Positions 1 through 8,824 of a stretch of DNA of 64,000 bases are shown one piece after another; the first letter of the stretch is position 1, and each line of letters opens with the position of its first letter. The notes under the pieces are model-generated. The model had not been told where the DNA came from. It saw only the letters and a program-made list of their open reading frames with translations, and made no database searches. Source of the DNA: Bacteroidota bacterium (GTDB lineage: Bacteria; Bacteroidota; Bacteroidia; Flavobacteriales; Flavobacteriaceae); contig JAJRRO010000093.1 of the NCBI GenBank assembly GCA_024279425.1, forward strand, positions 186,001-250,000, read 5' to 3'. The position numbers and the translations under genes were made by a program.

Positions 1-1
1 C

Positions 2-865
2 GTAGGAACCTTCCCTGCTCTTAACCAGCGAAGCAGTGAAGGGTTTGAAGAATGGTTGATCGAAATAAAAACAAGTCTTGAAGCTTTTGAAAATGAAACA
101 GGTAAAAAGGTGGCTCCTTATGGGGTCAACCTCATCGTGCACCCGACCAATCCCCGTTTAGAAGCCGACATTAAATTATGTGTGAAACATAAAGTCCCTT
201 TGATCATTACTTCCTTGGGAGCCGTTTCACAAGTAGTTGATGCCATTCATAGTTATGGTGGATTGGTATTTCATGACGTAATCAAAAAACGGCATGCAAA
301 AAAGGCTGCCGGCGCAGGTGTAGACGGACTCATTTTGGTAGCAGCCGGGGCGGGTGGCCATGCAGGAACCATAAACCCCATGACCTTGGTAGCCGAAATC
401 AAAAAGTTCTACGATAAAACTATCCTTCTATCCGGCTGCATAAGTACGGGCAGGGATATTGCTTCGGCATTGCAGATGGGAGCGGATCTGGCCTATATGG
501 GAACACGCTTCATCAACGTTGATGAAAGTAAGGCCACTGATGCCTATAAAAAGATGATCATTGAATCAGAAGCTAGCGATATTGTATACACGGCATCAAT
601 CTCTGGTGTACATGCCAATTTTCTAGGAGCGAGCCTCAAAGCGGCTGGCATCACTGAGGAAGATTTGAAAAAAGATACCAAAATAGACTTCGGAAAGGAA
701 ATGGATACCGAGGTCAAAGCTTGGAAGACCATATGGTCTGCCGGACAAGGAGTGACTACTATAGAAAACAGTATGCCTGTTTCAGAATTGGTGAATGCAC
801 TTAAATCTGAATTTAAATCAGCCATAGAGGAACAAATCAAACTTTTGGAAACCTATCCGAAGTAG
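2..865 (+). CDS. Nitronate monooxygenase family protein, 5' truncated by window edge
   Basis: FMN-dependent TIM-barrel oxygenase of the nitronate monooxygenase / 2-nitropropane dioxygenase family, which oxidises toxic alkyl nitronates to carbonyl compounds and nitrite. The reading frame is open to the left edge and already contains GTFPALNQR, normally found a few dozen residues after the start, so the N-terminus lies outside the window. A TTG at position 56 is not the real start. Visible family motifs are GVNLIVHP, the FMN phosphate-binding stretch AGAGGHAG with the conserved His, and GADLAYMGTRF. The physiological substrate in flavobacteria is not known from the sequence. It is followed at 37 bases by a bestrophin-like gene on the same strand. 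Confidence 0.88.
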   Translation, partial: VGTFPALNQRSSEGFEEWLIEIKTSLEAFENETGKKVAPYGVNLIVHPTNPRLEADIKLCVKHKVPLIITSLGAVSQVVDAIHSYGGLVFHDVIKKRHAKKAAGAGVDGLILVAAGAGGHAGTINPMTLVAEIKKFYDKTILLSGCISTGRDIASALQMGADLAYMGTRFINVDESKATDAYKKMIIESEASDIVYTASISGVHANFLGASLKAAGITEEDLKKDTKIDFGKEMDTEVKAWKTIWSAGQGVTTIENSMPVSELVNALKSEFKSAIEEQIKLLETYPK

Positions 866-902
866 TTGTGTATATTTAATGTCATTTAAATAATCCACCA
901 CT

Positions 903-1907
903 ATGTATATCAAAAGAAATATTAGCTGGAATATTATCTTTAGATACGCTTGGAAGAATGTGATTTTTTTCACCTTCTGGGCCGCTTTTATCTTTTCCCT
1001 ATACTATTTTCTCAATTGGAAATTTCTTGATATGCCATTTGAACCCCTTGGTGTCATTGGTATTGCGGTGTCTTTTTACATAGGTTTTAAAAACGCCCAG
1101 AGTTACGATCGCTTTTGGGAAGGCCGCAAAATTTGGGGAGGCATTGTCAACTATTCCAGAACATGGGCCAATAACGTCCTGAGTTTTGTGGAAAATGACA
1201 AAGATGCGCGGCGTATACTCATCTATCGGCATTTGGCATGGATTAACGCCTTACGTATTCAATTGCGGCAACCCAGTAGTTTTTCCATTATAGAAAATAG
1301 AGCGGTCGAGAAAATGTTTGACCGGCATGGAGAACGTAATCCTGTTTGCTCTGACTTGGACGCCTTTCTGGATCCTGAAGAGGATGCGGACTTAGAAAAT
1401 AGAAAGAATGTGGCCACCCATTTGATCAAGAACCAAGGGCAACACCTTAAAAAATTGTTGCAGGAAGAGAAGATTACCGAATTCGACAAACAGGTTTTTC
1501 ATAACAATCTTGAGGAACTCTATAATTTACAGGGCAAGTGCGAGCGAATCAAAAACACGCCCTTCCCGCGGCAATATGCCTATTTCAGCACTGTTTTCAC
1601 TTGGATATTTGTTTTACTCTTACCCTTTGGCCTTCTTTCGATTTTTGAGGCAGAAATCAATGAATTGCAATCGATATTGCATGAAGAATTGTTTCTGGGC
1701 CTTATGATTCCTTTTTCGGTACTGATATCCTGGATTTTCATTACCATGGAAAAAATAGGGAGTAATAGTGAAGACCCCTTTGAAGGTCGAATAAATGATG
1801 TGCCCATGACGGCCCTGTGCCGGACCATCGAGATTGACCTAAGGGATATGTTGGATGAAGATAATCTACCATCCAAAGTAGAACCCAAGGACAACATCTT
1901 ATACTAA
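903..1907 (+). CDS. Bestrophin family ion channel protein
   Basis: Predicted inner-membrane protein of the bestrophin/UPF0187 family; bacterial members form pentameric ion channels. Hydrophobic segments lie near residues 19-38, 47-62, 228-247 and 263-281. The N-terminal signature runs from N64 to W78, with RFWEGR and IWG, and the C-terminal family block DPFEGRINDVP followed by IEIDLRDML is also present. The length of 334 residues is normal for the family. Its stop codon shares a base with the start of the next gene, so the two are probably co-transcribed and translationally coupled. Ion selectivity cannot be read from the sequence. Confidence 0.88.
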   Translation: MYIKRNISWNIIFRYAWKNVIFFTFWAAFIFSLYYFLNWKFLDMPFEPLGVIGIAVSFYIGFKNAQSYDRFWEGRKIWGGIVNYSRTWANNVLSFVENDKDARRILIYRHLAWINALRIQLRQPSSFSIIENRAVEKMFDRHGERNPVCSDLDAFLDPEEDADLENRKNVATHLIKNQGQHLKKLLQEEKITEFDKQVFHNNLEELYNLQGKCERIKNTPFPRQYAYFSTVFTWIFVLLLPFGLLSIFEAEINELQSILHEELFLGLMIPFSVLISWIFITMEKIGSNSEDPFEGRINDVPMTALCRTIEIDLRDMLDEDNLPSKVEPKDNILY

Positions 1908-2866
1908 TGCCCATAGTTTCATCGGACTATAATCCCCCATTGCTATTTAGAAACTGCCATTTTTCAACCGTCTACTCGGGATTGGTCAGAAAGGTCAATG
2001 GCGTACATCAAAAACGTGAACGAATATATTTACCTGACGGCGATTTTCTTGACTTGGATTGGAGTTATGCACATAAACCAACCGATCAAGCTATTATATT
2101 GTTGCATGGCTTGGAAGGCAACGCCCAGCGTGCCTATATTACAGGAAGTGCGAAACATTTGAATAACTATAGATATGACGTTTGTGCGGTTAACTTTAGG
2201 AGTTGTAGCGGAGAAACCAATAGATTATATCGTTCATATCATTCTGGGGCTACAGAGGATTTAGACGCTGTTGTGTCACATATTCTTGCTGCAAAAAAGT
2301 ACAATCAAATCTTTCTGAAAGGGTTTAGTCTTGGAGGCAATCTGGCTTTGAAATATTTAGGGGAGGATAGGACTATTCCCCTAGAAATAAAAGGAGCTGT
2401 AGCCGTTTCCGTTCCTTGCGATCTGCATAGCTCCTTAAAGCAATTATTACAACCAAAAAACTATTTGTTCGCCAAACGCTTCAAGAATCATTTAAAAGCA
2501 AAGATGAGGGAAAAGCAACGTTTATTTCCTTCTAAAATAACGTATCAGGATATTCAGGATGTAAAGACCCTAAAGGATTTTGATGATATTTATACCAGTA
2601 GGGCCCATGGGTTTAAAGATGCCTTGGATTATTACAAAAAGTGCAGCTCTTTGCAGTTCCTCCCCCATATTAAAGTACCTAGTTTGATCATCAATGCCCT
2701 AAATGACTCTTTTTTGGGAACGGAATGTTACCCGTATAGAGAAGCTGGGGAAAATAAAACCTTATACTTGGAAACTCCTAAATATGGCGGTCATGTGGGT
2801 TTTTATGGTACTCAAAATATAACGTATACCGAAAAAAGAGTTATAAAGTTCCTGAATGAAGTGTAA
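1907..2866 (+). CDS. YheT-type alpha/beta hydrolase
   Basis: Serine hydrolase of the YheT/ABHD1-3 (former UPF0017) family, probably an esterase or lipase-like enzyme acting on a small ester or lipid. The catalytic triad can be placed: nucleophile S141 in GFSLGGN, acid D267 in NALNDSF, and H296 in GGHVGF. The oxyanion-hole motif HGLEGN is at residues 67-72, and the family N-terminus PLLFRNCHFST is intact. It has no signal peptide, so it is cytoplasmic. The ATG overlaps the bestrophin stop by one base. The substrate is not predictable from the sequence. Confidence 0.85.
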   Translation: MPIVSSDYNPPLLFRNCHFSTVYSGLVRKVNGVHQKRERIYLPDGDFLDLDWSYAHKPTDQAIILLHGLEGNAQRAYITGSAKHLNNYRYDVCAVNFRSCSGETNRLYRSYHSGATEDLDAVVSHILAAKKYNQIFLKGFSLGGNLALKYLGEDRTIPLEIKGAVAVSVPCDLHSSLKQLLQPKNYLFAKRFKNHLKAKMREKQRLFPSKITYQDIQDVKTLKDFDDIYTSRAHGFKDALDYYKKCSSLQFLPHIKVPSLIINALNDSFLGTECYPYREAGENKTLYLETPKYGGHVGFYGTQNITYTEKRVIKFLNEV

Positions 2867-2910
2867 CCGTTGTTCGTATTTCTTATCTTAGAGGCCTTAA
2901 AAACTTACAG

Positions 2911-3390
2911 ATGAAAAAAATACTTGCCATTCTGGCCATCGGAGGCCTTATGATTAGCTGCGGCGAAAAAAAAGAAGAGAAAAAGGGCGGTTTTGAAATG
3001 AACCGTGCCAAAAAAGAAGTTAAAAGTGAAGCAGCCGCAGAAGGCGTTCCTGTTGACTTGGACAACAAAGGAGTAGGCCCAATCACTTCAGTTGAATTTG
3101 GAGAAACCGTTGATGCTGATTTAGCAGCCAAAGGAGAAAAAACATTTAGTACCATTTGTATAGCCTGCCATATGGCCGAGCAACGCATGATTGGTCCTGC
3201 ATTGAAGGGAGTTTACGAAAGAAGAAGTCCGGAATGGGTCATGAATATGATTATGAATCCTGACCGAATGCTTAAGGAAGACCCTATCGCTCAGGCATTA
3301 CTGAAAGAATACAACAACGCCATAATGCTAAATCAAAATCTTTCTGAGGAAGATGCAAGAGCGGTTGCAGAGTACTTACGTACGATGTAA
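2911..3390 (+). CDS. Lipoprotein c-type cytochrome
   Basis: Small monohaem cytochrome c carried on a lipoprotein anchor. The signal peptide ends in the lipobox ISC with lipid-modified C17, followed by a Lys/Glu-rich linker to about residue 45. The haem site is CIACH at residues 83-87, and Met139 in AIMLNQ is the likely distal ligand. The C-terminal helix LSEEDARAVAEYLR is typical of class I cytochromes. It probably shuttles electrons at the periplasmic face of a membrane, but the partner oxidase or dehydrogenase is not in this window. A strong hairpin terminator follows 30 bases after the stop. Confidence 0.87.
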   Translation: MKKILAILAIGGLMISCGEKKEEKKGGFEMNRAKKEVKSEAAAEGVPVDLDNKGVGPITSVEFGETVDADLAAKGEKTFSTICIACHMAEQRMIGPALKGVYERRSPEWVMNMIMNPDRMLKEDPIAQALLKEYNNAIMLNQNLSEEDARAVAEYLRTM

Positions 3391-3420
3391 TAGACTTAAA
3401 AACAAAGTGTTTATAAAAAT

Positions 3421-3462
3421 GCTGTTATTCCGAGATTTAAATCGGGTAACAGCATTTTTTTT
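3421..3462 (+). terminator. Rho-independent terminator after the cytochrome c gene
   Basis: The arms GCTGTTA and TAACAGC, extended inward by CCGA/TCGG, enclose a short AT loop and are followed by a run of eight T. It lies 30 bases downstream of the cytochrome stop and probably ends the transcript of the bestrophin-YheT-cytochrome genes. Confidence 0.85.
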
Positions 3463-3581
3463 ACAACAAGTCTACGCAATTGCAAAAAGACTGTTTGGTA
3501 AAACGGTGTTGTGAATAATGAAATTGTATATTAAACCATTTGTTCTAGCCTGAACCAGAGGGGTCGTAGGTCAACAAATTT

Positions 3582-3818
3582 ATGGCTGACTATTTATTTC
3601 AATTAGTAAATAGAATGAAACAGCTTATACCTTCACTTAGGATTTTCATATTCGTTTGGCTATTTCTAGTGGTTACTTTCCTTGTTCCAGACGTATACGC
3701 TCAGGAGGAATCCAAGGTGCCGATTCGAAATATCAGCACTTTTGAAGGCGTAGAGCCGGAGTATAGGAAAGAGGCAACCTATGTTAAGACCATCAATATG
3801 CTATCTCTAAACAGATAA
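3582..3818 (+). CDS. Small exported hypothetical protein
   Basis: I do not recognise this 78-residue protein. It has one strongly hydrophobic stretch (residues 20-38, IFIFVWLFLVV) ending in VYAQEE, which looks like a type I signal peptide cleaved after AQ, leaving about 37 mature residues. An internal ATG at 3615 would give a more ordinary signal peptide starting MKQLIPS and may be the true start. The gene stands alone between the cytochrome terminator and an FG-GAP protein. The mature part is mostly polar, with no motif I can name. It could be a remnant of a larger exported protein. Confidence 0.4.
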   Translation: MADYLFQLVNRMKQLIPSLRIFIFVWLFLVVTFLVPDVYAQEESKVPIRNISTFEGVEPEYRKEATYVKTINMLSLNR

Positions 3819-3867
3819 AAGAGTAAATTAGAGCGGGTGTAATAAGTCGCAGCTAAGAAAAACAGTA

Positions 3868-4986
3868 ATGAAGTACTTAATAATTATTTTATTCCTTCTT
3901 CTACAGCAAACTGCTCTTTGCCAAGATATTGAATTTCAATCTACTTACAGTTCTTCCTTAGGGGATAGCAAAGAAAAATCGGCATCAATCGGTGTTGGAG
4001 ATGTAGATAATGATGGAGACTTGGACGTAGTTGTTGCCAATGGAAGACATTGGCCTCAGCCCAATCGAATATTCTTCAATACTGGAGATGGTCACTTTAC
4101 TGTTTCTAAATTACTTGATGATATTAGAGAGACTAGCTATGCCACAGAATTAGCTGATTTCGATGGCGATGGAGATTTGGATGTAGCGGTTGGCAATGAT
4201 ATGGCTCCTAATGCAATTTATTTAAATGACGGAGAAGGTAATTTTACAAAAACTGGCTATTTCGGTAATCAATATTCCCCAACTCGTAATTTAAAAATAA
4301 CAGATATTGATTCGGATGGTGATAATGATATTCTAATTACCAACAGAGGTCAGGAGAATGAAATATGCCTGAATAATGGAAAAGGACAATTTTCACAAAT
4401 AATAAAATTTGGTTCTAAAGATGATTCAACCATCGATGTTGAGGTTACCGACATAGATAAAGATGGTGATAAGGATTTAGTCTTGGCCAATAGGGATGAG
4501 CAACAAAATTTCATCTACTTAAACGACGGACATTTAAGATTCCCCGAAAGGGTTGCGTTCGGTACCGGTACTGATGAAACAAGAGCGGTTGGTGTAGCCG
4601 ACCTTGACAATGACGGTTACCTAGATATAATAACTGCAAATATTCAAGAACCTAATTTCATCTATTTCGGAGACAAGGGTATGGACTATTCTCGCTACTT
4701 CGTATATGATAACACTTCAAATAATTCCTATTCTTTAGATCTTGGTGATATAGATGGTAATGGAAGTATTGACATTCTAGTTGCTAATATGGGTGAACCG
4801 AATATGGTCTTTCTAAATTTGCGAAAAGGAGTTTCTTGGAAGGAAATAAGTCTTAGAAATGAAAGCCTTTCAACTTACGATATTATTCTTGCGGATTTAA
4901 ATAATGACGAAAGATTAGATATTATTGAGAGTAATTCAGATGGTATAAATTACTTCTACCTAAACAGATTAGCCGAAAAAAAATAG
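3868..4986 (+). CDS. FG-GAP/VCBS repeat exported protein
   Basis: Secreted or surface protein with a signal peptide (residues 1-18, ending ALCQ). It is built almost entirely of integrin-like beta-propeller repeats. Seven calcium-loop cores of the type D-x-D-x-D-G-x-x-D are visible, beginning DVDNDGDLD, DFDGDGDLD, DIDSDGDND, DIDKDGDKD, DLDNDGYLD, DIDGNGSID and DLNNDERLD, each followed by a short IxxAN or VGN strand. Seven repeats of roughly 48 residues would close a single seven-bladed propeller. There is no type IX sorting domain or enzyme domain. Such proteins usually bind ligands or calcium at the cell surface; the ligand is unknown. Confidence 0.85.
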   Translation: MKYLIIILFLLLQQTALCQDIEFQSTYSSSLGDSKEKSASIGVGDVDNDGDLDVVVANGRHWPQPNRIFFNTGDGHFTVSKLLDDIRETSYATELADFDGDGDLDVAVGNDMAPNAIYLNDGEGNFTKTGYFGNQYSPTRNLKITDIDSDGDNDILITNRGQENEICLNNGKGQFSQIIKFGSKDDSTIDVEVTDIDKDGDKDLVLANRDEQQNFIYLNDGHLRFPERVAFGTGTDETRAVGVADLDNDGYLDIITANIQEPNFIYFGDKGMDYSRYFVYDNTSNNSYSLDLGDIDGNGSIDILVANMGEPNMVFLNLRKGVSWKEISLRNESLSTYDIILADLNNDERLDIIESNSDGINYFYLNRLAEKK

Positions 4987-5030
4987 CAAACTGCATTGCA
5001 TGTAACAAAGAGTTTCGCTAAAAACAATAT

Positions 5031-6611
5031 TTATCGAACCTTATCCACAACGACCTTGTACGTTGGATCTTCCAATACATTAACATCAATAATATCATTG
5101 GCACTTTTAAGAAGGCGAATACAGTCCTTACTTAAATGCTTTAAATGTACCTTTTTGCCTACTTTTTGGTAGCGTTCGGTAAGTTTATTCAATGCCTCGA
5201 TACCCGACATATCGGCAACTCGACTTTCCTTAAAATCAATGATTACCTCTTCCGGGTCATTTTGGATATCGAACTTTTCAGCGAAAAGTGCGGTTGAACC
5301 AAAGAACAAAGGCCCATAAATCTCGTAGTGTTTTATTCCGTTTTCATCCACATACTTTCTTGCACGTATGCGTTTTGCATTCTCCCAGGAATAGGCCAAT
5401 GCGGAGATAATTACACCGAATAATACTGCGATTGCCAAATTGTGGGTGATGGCAGTAATCAAGGTTACCAAAACCATTACAATCACATCTGAGTTTGGCA
5501 TTTTCCTGAACGTCTTAAAACTGGCCCATTCAAAAGTACCAATGGCTACCATAAACATCAAACCTACCAAAGCTGCCATAGGCAAACGTTCAATTAAACT
5601 AGATCCAAACATGATAAAAAACAAAAGCGTTATAGCAGCGGTAATACCCGATAACCGTGCCCTTGCTCCTGAAGAGGTATTGATGAGACTCTGACCAATC
5701 ATGGCACAGCCACCCATACCTGATAAAAATCCTGAAAGGATATTCGCCGTACCCTGAGCCACACATTCTTTGTTACCACTGCCCCTGGTATCCGTGATTT
5801 CATCGATAATATTCAGGGTAAGCAAGCTTTCGATCAATCCTACTATTGCTACTATAACCGAGAATGGAAAAATGATTTTAAAAGTTTCTAGGGTAAAAGG
5901 TATTTGTGGAATGGATAAAGGCGGAAAACCACCTTTTATAGTTTGCCCCTCTTTCATGGTATCAGCCACAGTAAGTGTGTCTATACCAAAGCCAATAACA
6001 ATCGCCGACACGACTAAAATCGCCAACAATGAGGATGGAATGGCTTTTGTCAGTTTTGGAAAACCCCAGATAATCAACATTGTCAAAAGCGTCAATCCCA
6101 ACATGGTGTAGAACGAAGCACCGGTCAAAAGCTCATCTGTACCTTTTTGGTAAAAGTTAGGGAACTGCGCCATAAAAATGATAATAGCGAGTCCGTTTAC
6201 AAATCCGAACATTACGGGGTGAGGTACTAATCGAATAAACTTACCCAATCGTAAAAACCCAGCCGCCATTTGCAAAAGCCCTGCAATGATCACCGTGGCA
6301 AATACATAATGTAGAATGGTCTCGGGTTCAATTCCGGGAAAGGTATTTTTCAATTCAAGAATCAATCCGATAAAAATAACGGCCACTGCCCCCGTAGCTC
6401 CGGAAATCATTCCGGGCCGCCCTCCAAAAATGGAAGTTATCAAGGCCAATACAAAAGCGGCATATAGCCCTGTCAAGGGTGAAAAACCAGGAATCAAGGC
6501 AAAAGCTATCGCCTCGGGAACCAAGGCAAGGGCCACTGTAAGTCCAGATAAAATCTCTGTTTTATAATCTACTTTCTGTTTAAAATCGAATAAATTCAAA
6601 TACTTCTGCAT
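5031..6611 (-). CDS. SulP family anion transporter with STAS domain
   Basis: Inner-membrane anion permease of the SulP/SLC26 family, usually carrying sulfate, bicarbonate or other oxyanions. The 526-residue protein has the family start LSGLTVALALVPEAIAFA and many hydrophobic helices to about residue 410. The C-terminal cytoplasmic STAS domain has the core VIIDF and the conserved Ser in DMSGIEAL. Unlike the second SulP gene at 55.1 kb, it has no carbonic anhydrase neighbour and no enlarged loop, so the substrate may differ. It is transcribed alone, away from the phytanoyl dioxygenase gene, with a Bacteroidota -7 element just upstream. Confidence 0.9.
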   Translation of the reverse strand: MQKYLNLFDFKQKVDYKTEILSGLTVALALVPEAIAFALIPGFSPLTGLYAAFVLALITSIFGGRPGMISGATGAVAVIFIGLILELKNTFPGIEPETILHYVFATVIIAGLLQMAAGFLRLGKFIRLVPHPVMFGFVNGLAIIIFMAQFPNFYQKGTDELLTGASFYTMLGLTLLTMLIIWGFPKLTKAIPSSLLAILVVSAIVIGFGIDTLTVADTMKEGQTIKGGFPPLSIPQIPFTLETFKIIFPFSVIVAIVGLIESLLTLNIIDEITDTRGSGNKECVAQGTANILSGFLSGMGGCAMIGQSLINTSSGARARLSGITAAITLLFFIMFGSSLIERLPMAALVGLMFMVAIGTFEWASFKTFRKMPNSDVIVMVLVTLITAITHNLAIAVLFGVIISALAYSWENAKRIRARKYVDENGIKHYEIYGPLFFGSTALFAEKFDIQNDPEEVIIDFKESRVADMSGIEALNKLTERYQKVGKKVHLKHLSKDCIRLLKSANDIIDVNVLEDPTYKVVVDKVR

Positions 6612-6631
6612 GCCTCAGGATTTTAAGGGCG

Positions 6632-6639
6632 CAAAAATA
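6632..6639 (-). promoter_or_regulatory. Bacteroidota -7 promoter element for the SulP gene
   Basis: On the minus strand the sequence is TATTTTTG, matching TAnnTTTG, 20 bases before the ATG of the SulP gene. I see no clear TTTG at the -33 position, so the call rests on the -7 element and its location. Confidence 0.4.
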
Positions 6640-6692
6640 CCATTAAAAGTTGGTTTCACCTGAAAACCGCTAATTATTAGCAATTTAGCAAC

Positions 6693-7670
6693 CTACCACG
6701 GTTTTAATCCCAATAATTTCTCACCGAGCGGTGATAATTTGGCAGTTTCGTATTTATCCTGTTCCCAATTTCGAGGATCTCCGGGAAAAGCATAACCTTC
6801 TGGTGCAATTCTATTCTTCCACGAATTTATCCTCCATTCCTTTAATTCCTTATTATCCTCTTCCGCAGGCATCATCGAGATATACTGTGCAATACGCACT
6901 TTGTCCTCGGACTTATTGGGACGTATTCCATGTGGTTCCGTGCTGTTGAAAATGAGTAAATCGCCAGCTTCCAATTTTACTTTTACGATTTTATCCTGTA
7001 AATCGGAAACATCGGGTTGAAAACGGTCACGGTCGTCGGGTTGGGTTAATTTCCAAGTATCATAATTTCTATATAACCAAGGAATACATTGAAAGCCTCC
7101 CATATTTTCATCCGTTTGATCGGCTAGTGCCAATACGCCCTGCACATTTTGAGGTCTGGTCTCAGGGTCGTAGTCCCAGTGAACAAATCCCTTTTGTTCA
7201 AAACCCGGCCTATTGGGAAAGTTTAGGTTCGCCCGATCTATGGTCACCCATAGGTTTTCCGTACTCCAAACATCAACAAAAGCGTCATAAACCCTTGGCA
7301 TTTGGCGGTTGCTCCACAAATACTGGTGATTATAGACCTCAACCATTCCTGTACCCATCAATTCTTTCATTTTCATCTCTGCGCGGGCCGGGGCATACCA
7401 AGACTCAGGATTATTGGCATCTTTCTCTTCAAACTCCCAAAGAAAATCTGCTGTAGCCTGGGCTTGTTCCTGCGGAACAGCATTTTTAATAACAATATAT
7501 CCATTCTGTTTCCAAAATTCCCAATCGGCTTCACTCAAAACCCTTAAAGGCTTTCCATTAGAACGATCATTGAGTTTTATCTTGCTACTTGTCGCTGTAG
7601 ACGGGTTGCCCGGAATCTCCTCATGTGCCTTATTGGCCATTTCCATTTTATTCTTTTCCATGATCTTCAT
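6693..7670 (-). CDS. Phytanoyl-CoA dioxygenase (PhyH) family protein
   Basis: Fe(II)/2-oxoglutarate-dependent dioxygenase of the PhyH family. The metal triad can be placed: H164 and D166 in HWDYD, and H247 in EPHGIRPN, with R259 as the likely 2-oxoglutarate carboxylate ligand. The N-terminal 45 residues are polar and may be disordered. Its length of 325 residues fits. Family members hydroxylate many small molecules, so the substrate is not deducible. The gene is divergent from an AraC-type regulator whose start is 132 bases away, an arrangement that often means the regulator controls the enzyme; this is inference from layout. Confidence 0.85.
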   Translation of the reverse strand: MKIMEKNKMEMANKAHEEIPGNPSTATSSKIKLNDRSNGKPLRVLSEADWEFWKQNGYIVIKNAVPQEQAQATADFLWEFEEKDANNPESWYAPARAEMKMKELMGTGMVEVYNHQYLWSNRQMPRVYDAFVDVWSTENLWVTIDRANLNFPNRPGFEQKGFVHWDYDPETRPQNVQGVLALADQTDENMGGFQCIPWLYRNYDTWKLTQPDDRDRFQPDVSDLQDKIVKVKLEAGDLLIFNSTEPHGIRPNKSEDKVRIAQYISMMPAEEDNKELKEWRINSWKNRIAPEGYAFPGDPRNWEQDKYETAKLSPLGEKLLGLKPW

Positions 7671-7801
7671 TGTTAAATTTATAGGGTAAAACTAAATATA
7701 CTCTCCATTTTTATCAACCTTGATATTGACCAATATTTGAATTATTTTGATTTAAAATATAAATACCGCATGTTTTTCATACAATATTGTTAAATTTAAG
7801 A

Positions 7802-8650
7802 ATGAAAATCCAGTTAGAAACTATAAACCCTGAGGATAAAAGTCCGTTTCGGATTTTACACAACCCTAGGTTGAGTAATCTGTTCTATTGGCATTTTCAT
7901 CCTGAATTTGAGGTGGTCTATATTGAAGGTGCCAGTGCCACGCGACACGTAGGTGACCATGTTTCTACTTATAAGGAGAGTGATTTGGTGCTCATAGGTT
8001 CAAACATACCTCATTTAAATTTTGACTATGGCGTGCAGACCGAATATAAAAAGGAAGTACTACACATAAAGCCCTTTTTCAAAGACATGGTTATCGGGGA
8101 CATTCCAGAACTTTCAGGCATATTCGATCTCTTCGAAAAATCGAGTCGGGGCATTGCTTTTTTTGGGAAAACCAAAGAAATGGTAGGGACCAGATTGAAA
8201 AGACTGCATGCCCTTTCTTCCTTTGATATGTTCGTAGAAGTAATTCGGATATTGAAAATATTGTCAACTAGCGATGAATTGGAATTTCTACATGACCAAC
8301 CCTTCATAAATAAGTATAATAAAAAGGAACAGAAAAGATTAAAACACGTATATGCCTTTATTGATGAAAATTATCATAGAAAAATAAAAATAGATGAAAT
8401 TGCTTCGCTCAGCAATTTGGGAAAGGAAGCTTTTTGCAGATACTTTAAAAAAGCAACGGGTAGTACTTTTGTTGAATTTCTAAATCAATATAGAATCAGT
8501 CAAGCCAAACGTCTTCTATTGATTGGTAAAAACGTGGGAGAGACTTGCTATGAATGTGGTTTTGAAAGCCTTTCCTATTTCAATAGGACTTTTAAGAAGG
8601 TAGCCCAAGAGAATCCTTCAGATTTCAAAAAACGACATATCTGTATTTGA
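7802..8650 (+). CDS. AraC family transcriptional regulator
   Basis: One-component regulator with an N-terminal cupin-type sensor domain (HFHPEFEVVYI, residues 28-38) and a C-terminal pair of helix-turn-helix motifs. The C-terminal signature includes IDEIASLSNL, FCRYFKKATG and a second helix CGFESLSYFNRTFKK. I chose the ATG at 7802; an in-frame TTG 15 bases earlier is not convincing. It is divergent from the PhyH oxygenase gene and is its most likely regulator. The cupin pocket suggests a small-molecule effector, perhaps the oxygenase substrate, but nothing in the sequence names it. Confidence 0.88.
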   Translation: MKIQLETINPEDKSPFRILHNPRLSNLFYWHFHPEFEVVYIEGASATRHVGDHVSTYKESDLVLIGSNIPHLNFDYGVQTEYKKEVLHIKPFFKDMVIGDIPELSGIFDLFEKSSRGIAFFGKTKEMVGTRLKRLHALSSFDMFVEVIRILKILSTSDELEFLHDQPFINKYNKKEQKRLKHVYAFIDENYHRKIKIDEIASLSNLGKEAFCRYFKKATGSTFVEFLNQYRISQAKRLLLIGKNVGETCYECGFESLSYFNRTFKKVAQENPSDFKKRHICI

Positions 8651-8716
8651 AACATTCCTATTTACAATTTTGAAAAGGATTCCGTATGCTTCAATCGGGG
8701 TTAGTGCTACCTAACC

Positions 8717-8751
8717 AAAAAACCGCCCCAACTTTTAACGTCGGGGCGGTT
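8717..8751 (-). terminator. Terminator downstream of the two-domain lipoprotein gene
   Basis: The arms AACCGCCCC and GGGGCGGTT pair around a short loop. Read on the minus strand the hairpin is followed by a run of T from the AAAAAA at 8717-8722. It lies 74 bases beyond the stop of the minus-strand lipoprotein gene and may also shield the end of the AraC gene. Confidence 0.75.
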
Positions 8752-8778
8752 CCTAACTAAATAACCAACCAAAAATTC

Positions 8779-8800
8779 TTCATTTCGACTGCGCTCAATG
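8779..8800. repeat. Possible dispersed repeat, TTTCGACTGCGCTCAATG type
   Basis: The string CATTTCGACTGCGCTCAATG resembles a short intergenic repeat I associate with many flavobacterial genomes. Only one copy is present here, so the call rests on recall and not on repetition within the window. Confidence 0.3.
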
Positions 8801-8824
8801 CCACAGTGGTGAAATTTCAATATT

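Noticed and set aside
5440-6567. Several plus-strand open frames of 83-113 codons opposite the SulP gene
   Set aside because: Mirror images of the membrane protein coding sequence, with no promoter or recognisable domain; the minus-strand SulP frame is continuous.
7127-7689. Overlapping plus-strand open frames opposite the PhyH gene
   Set aside because: They are in the shadow of a well-supported oxygenase with intact iron ligands.
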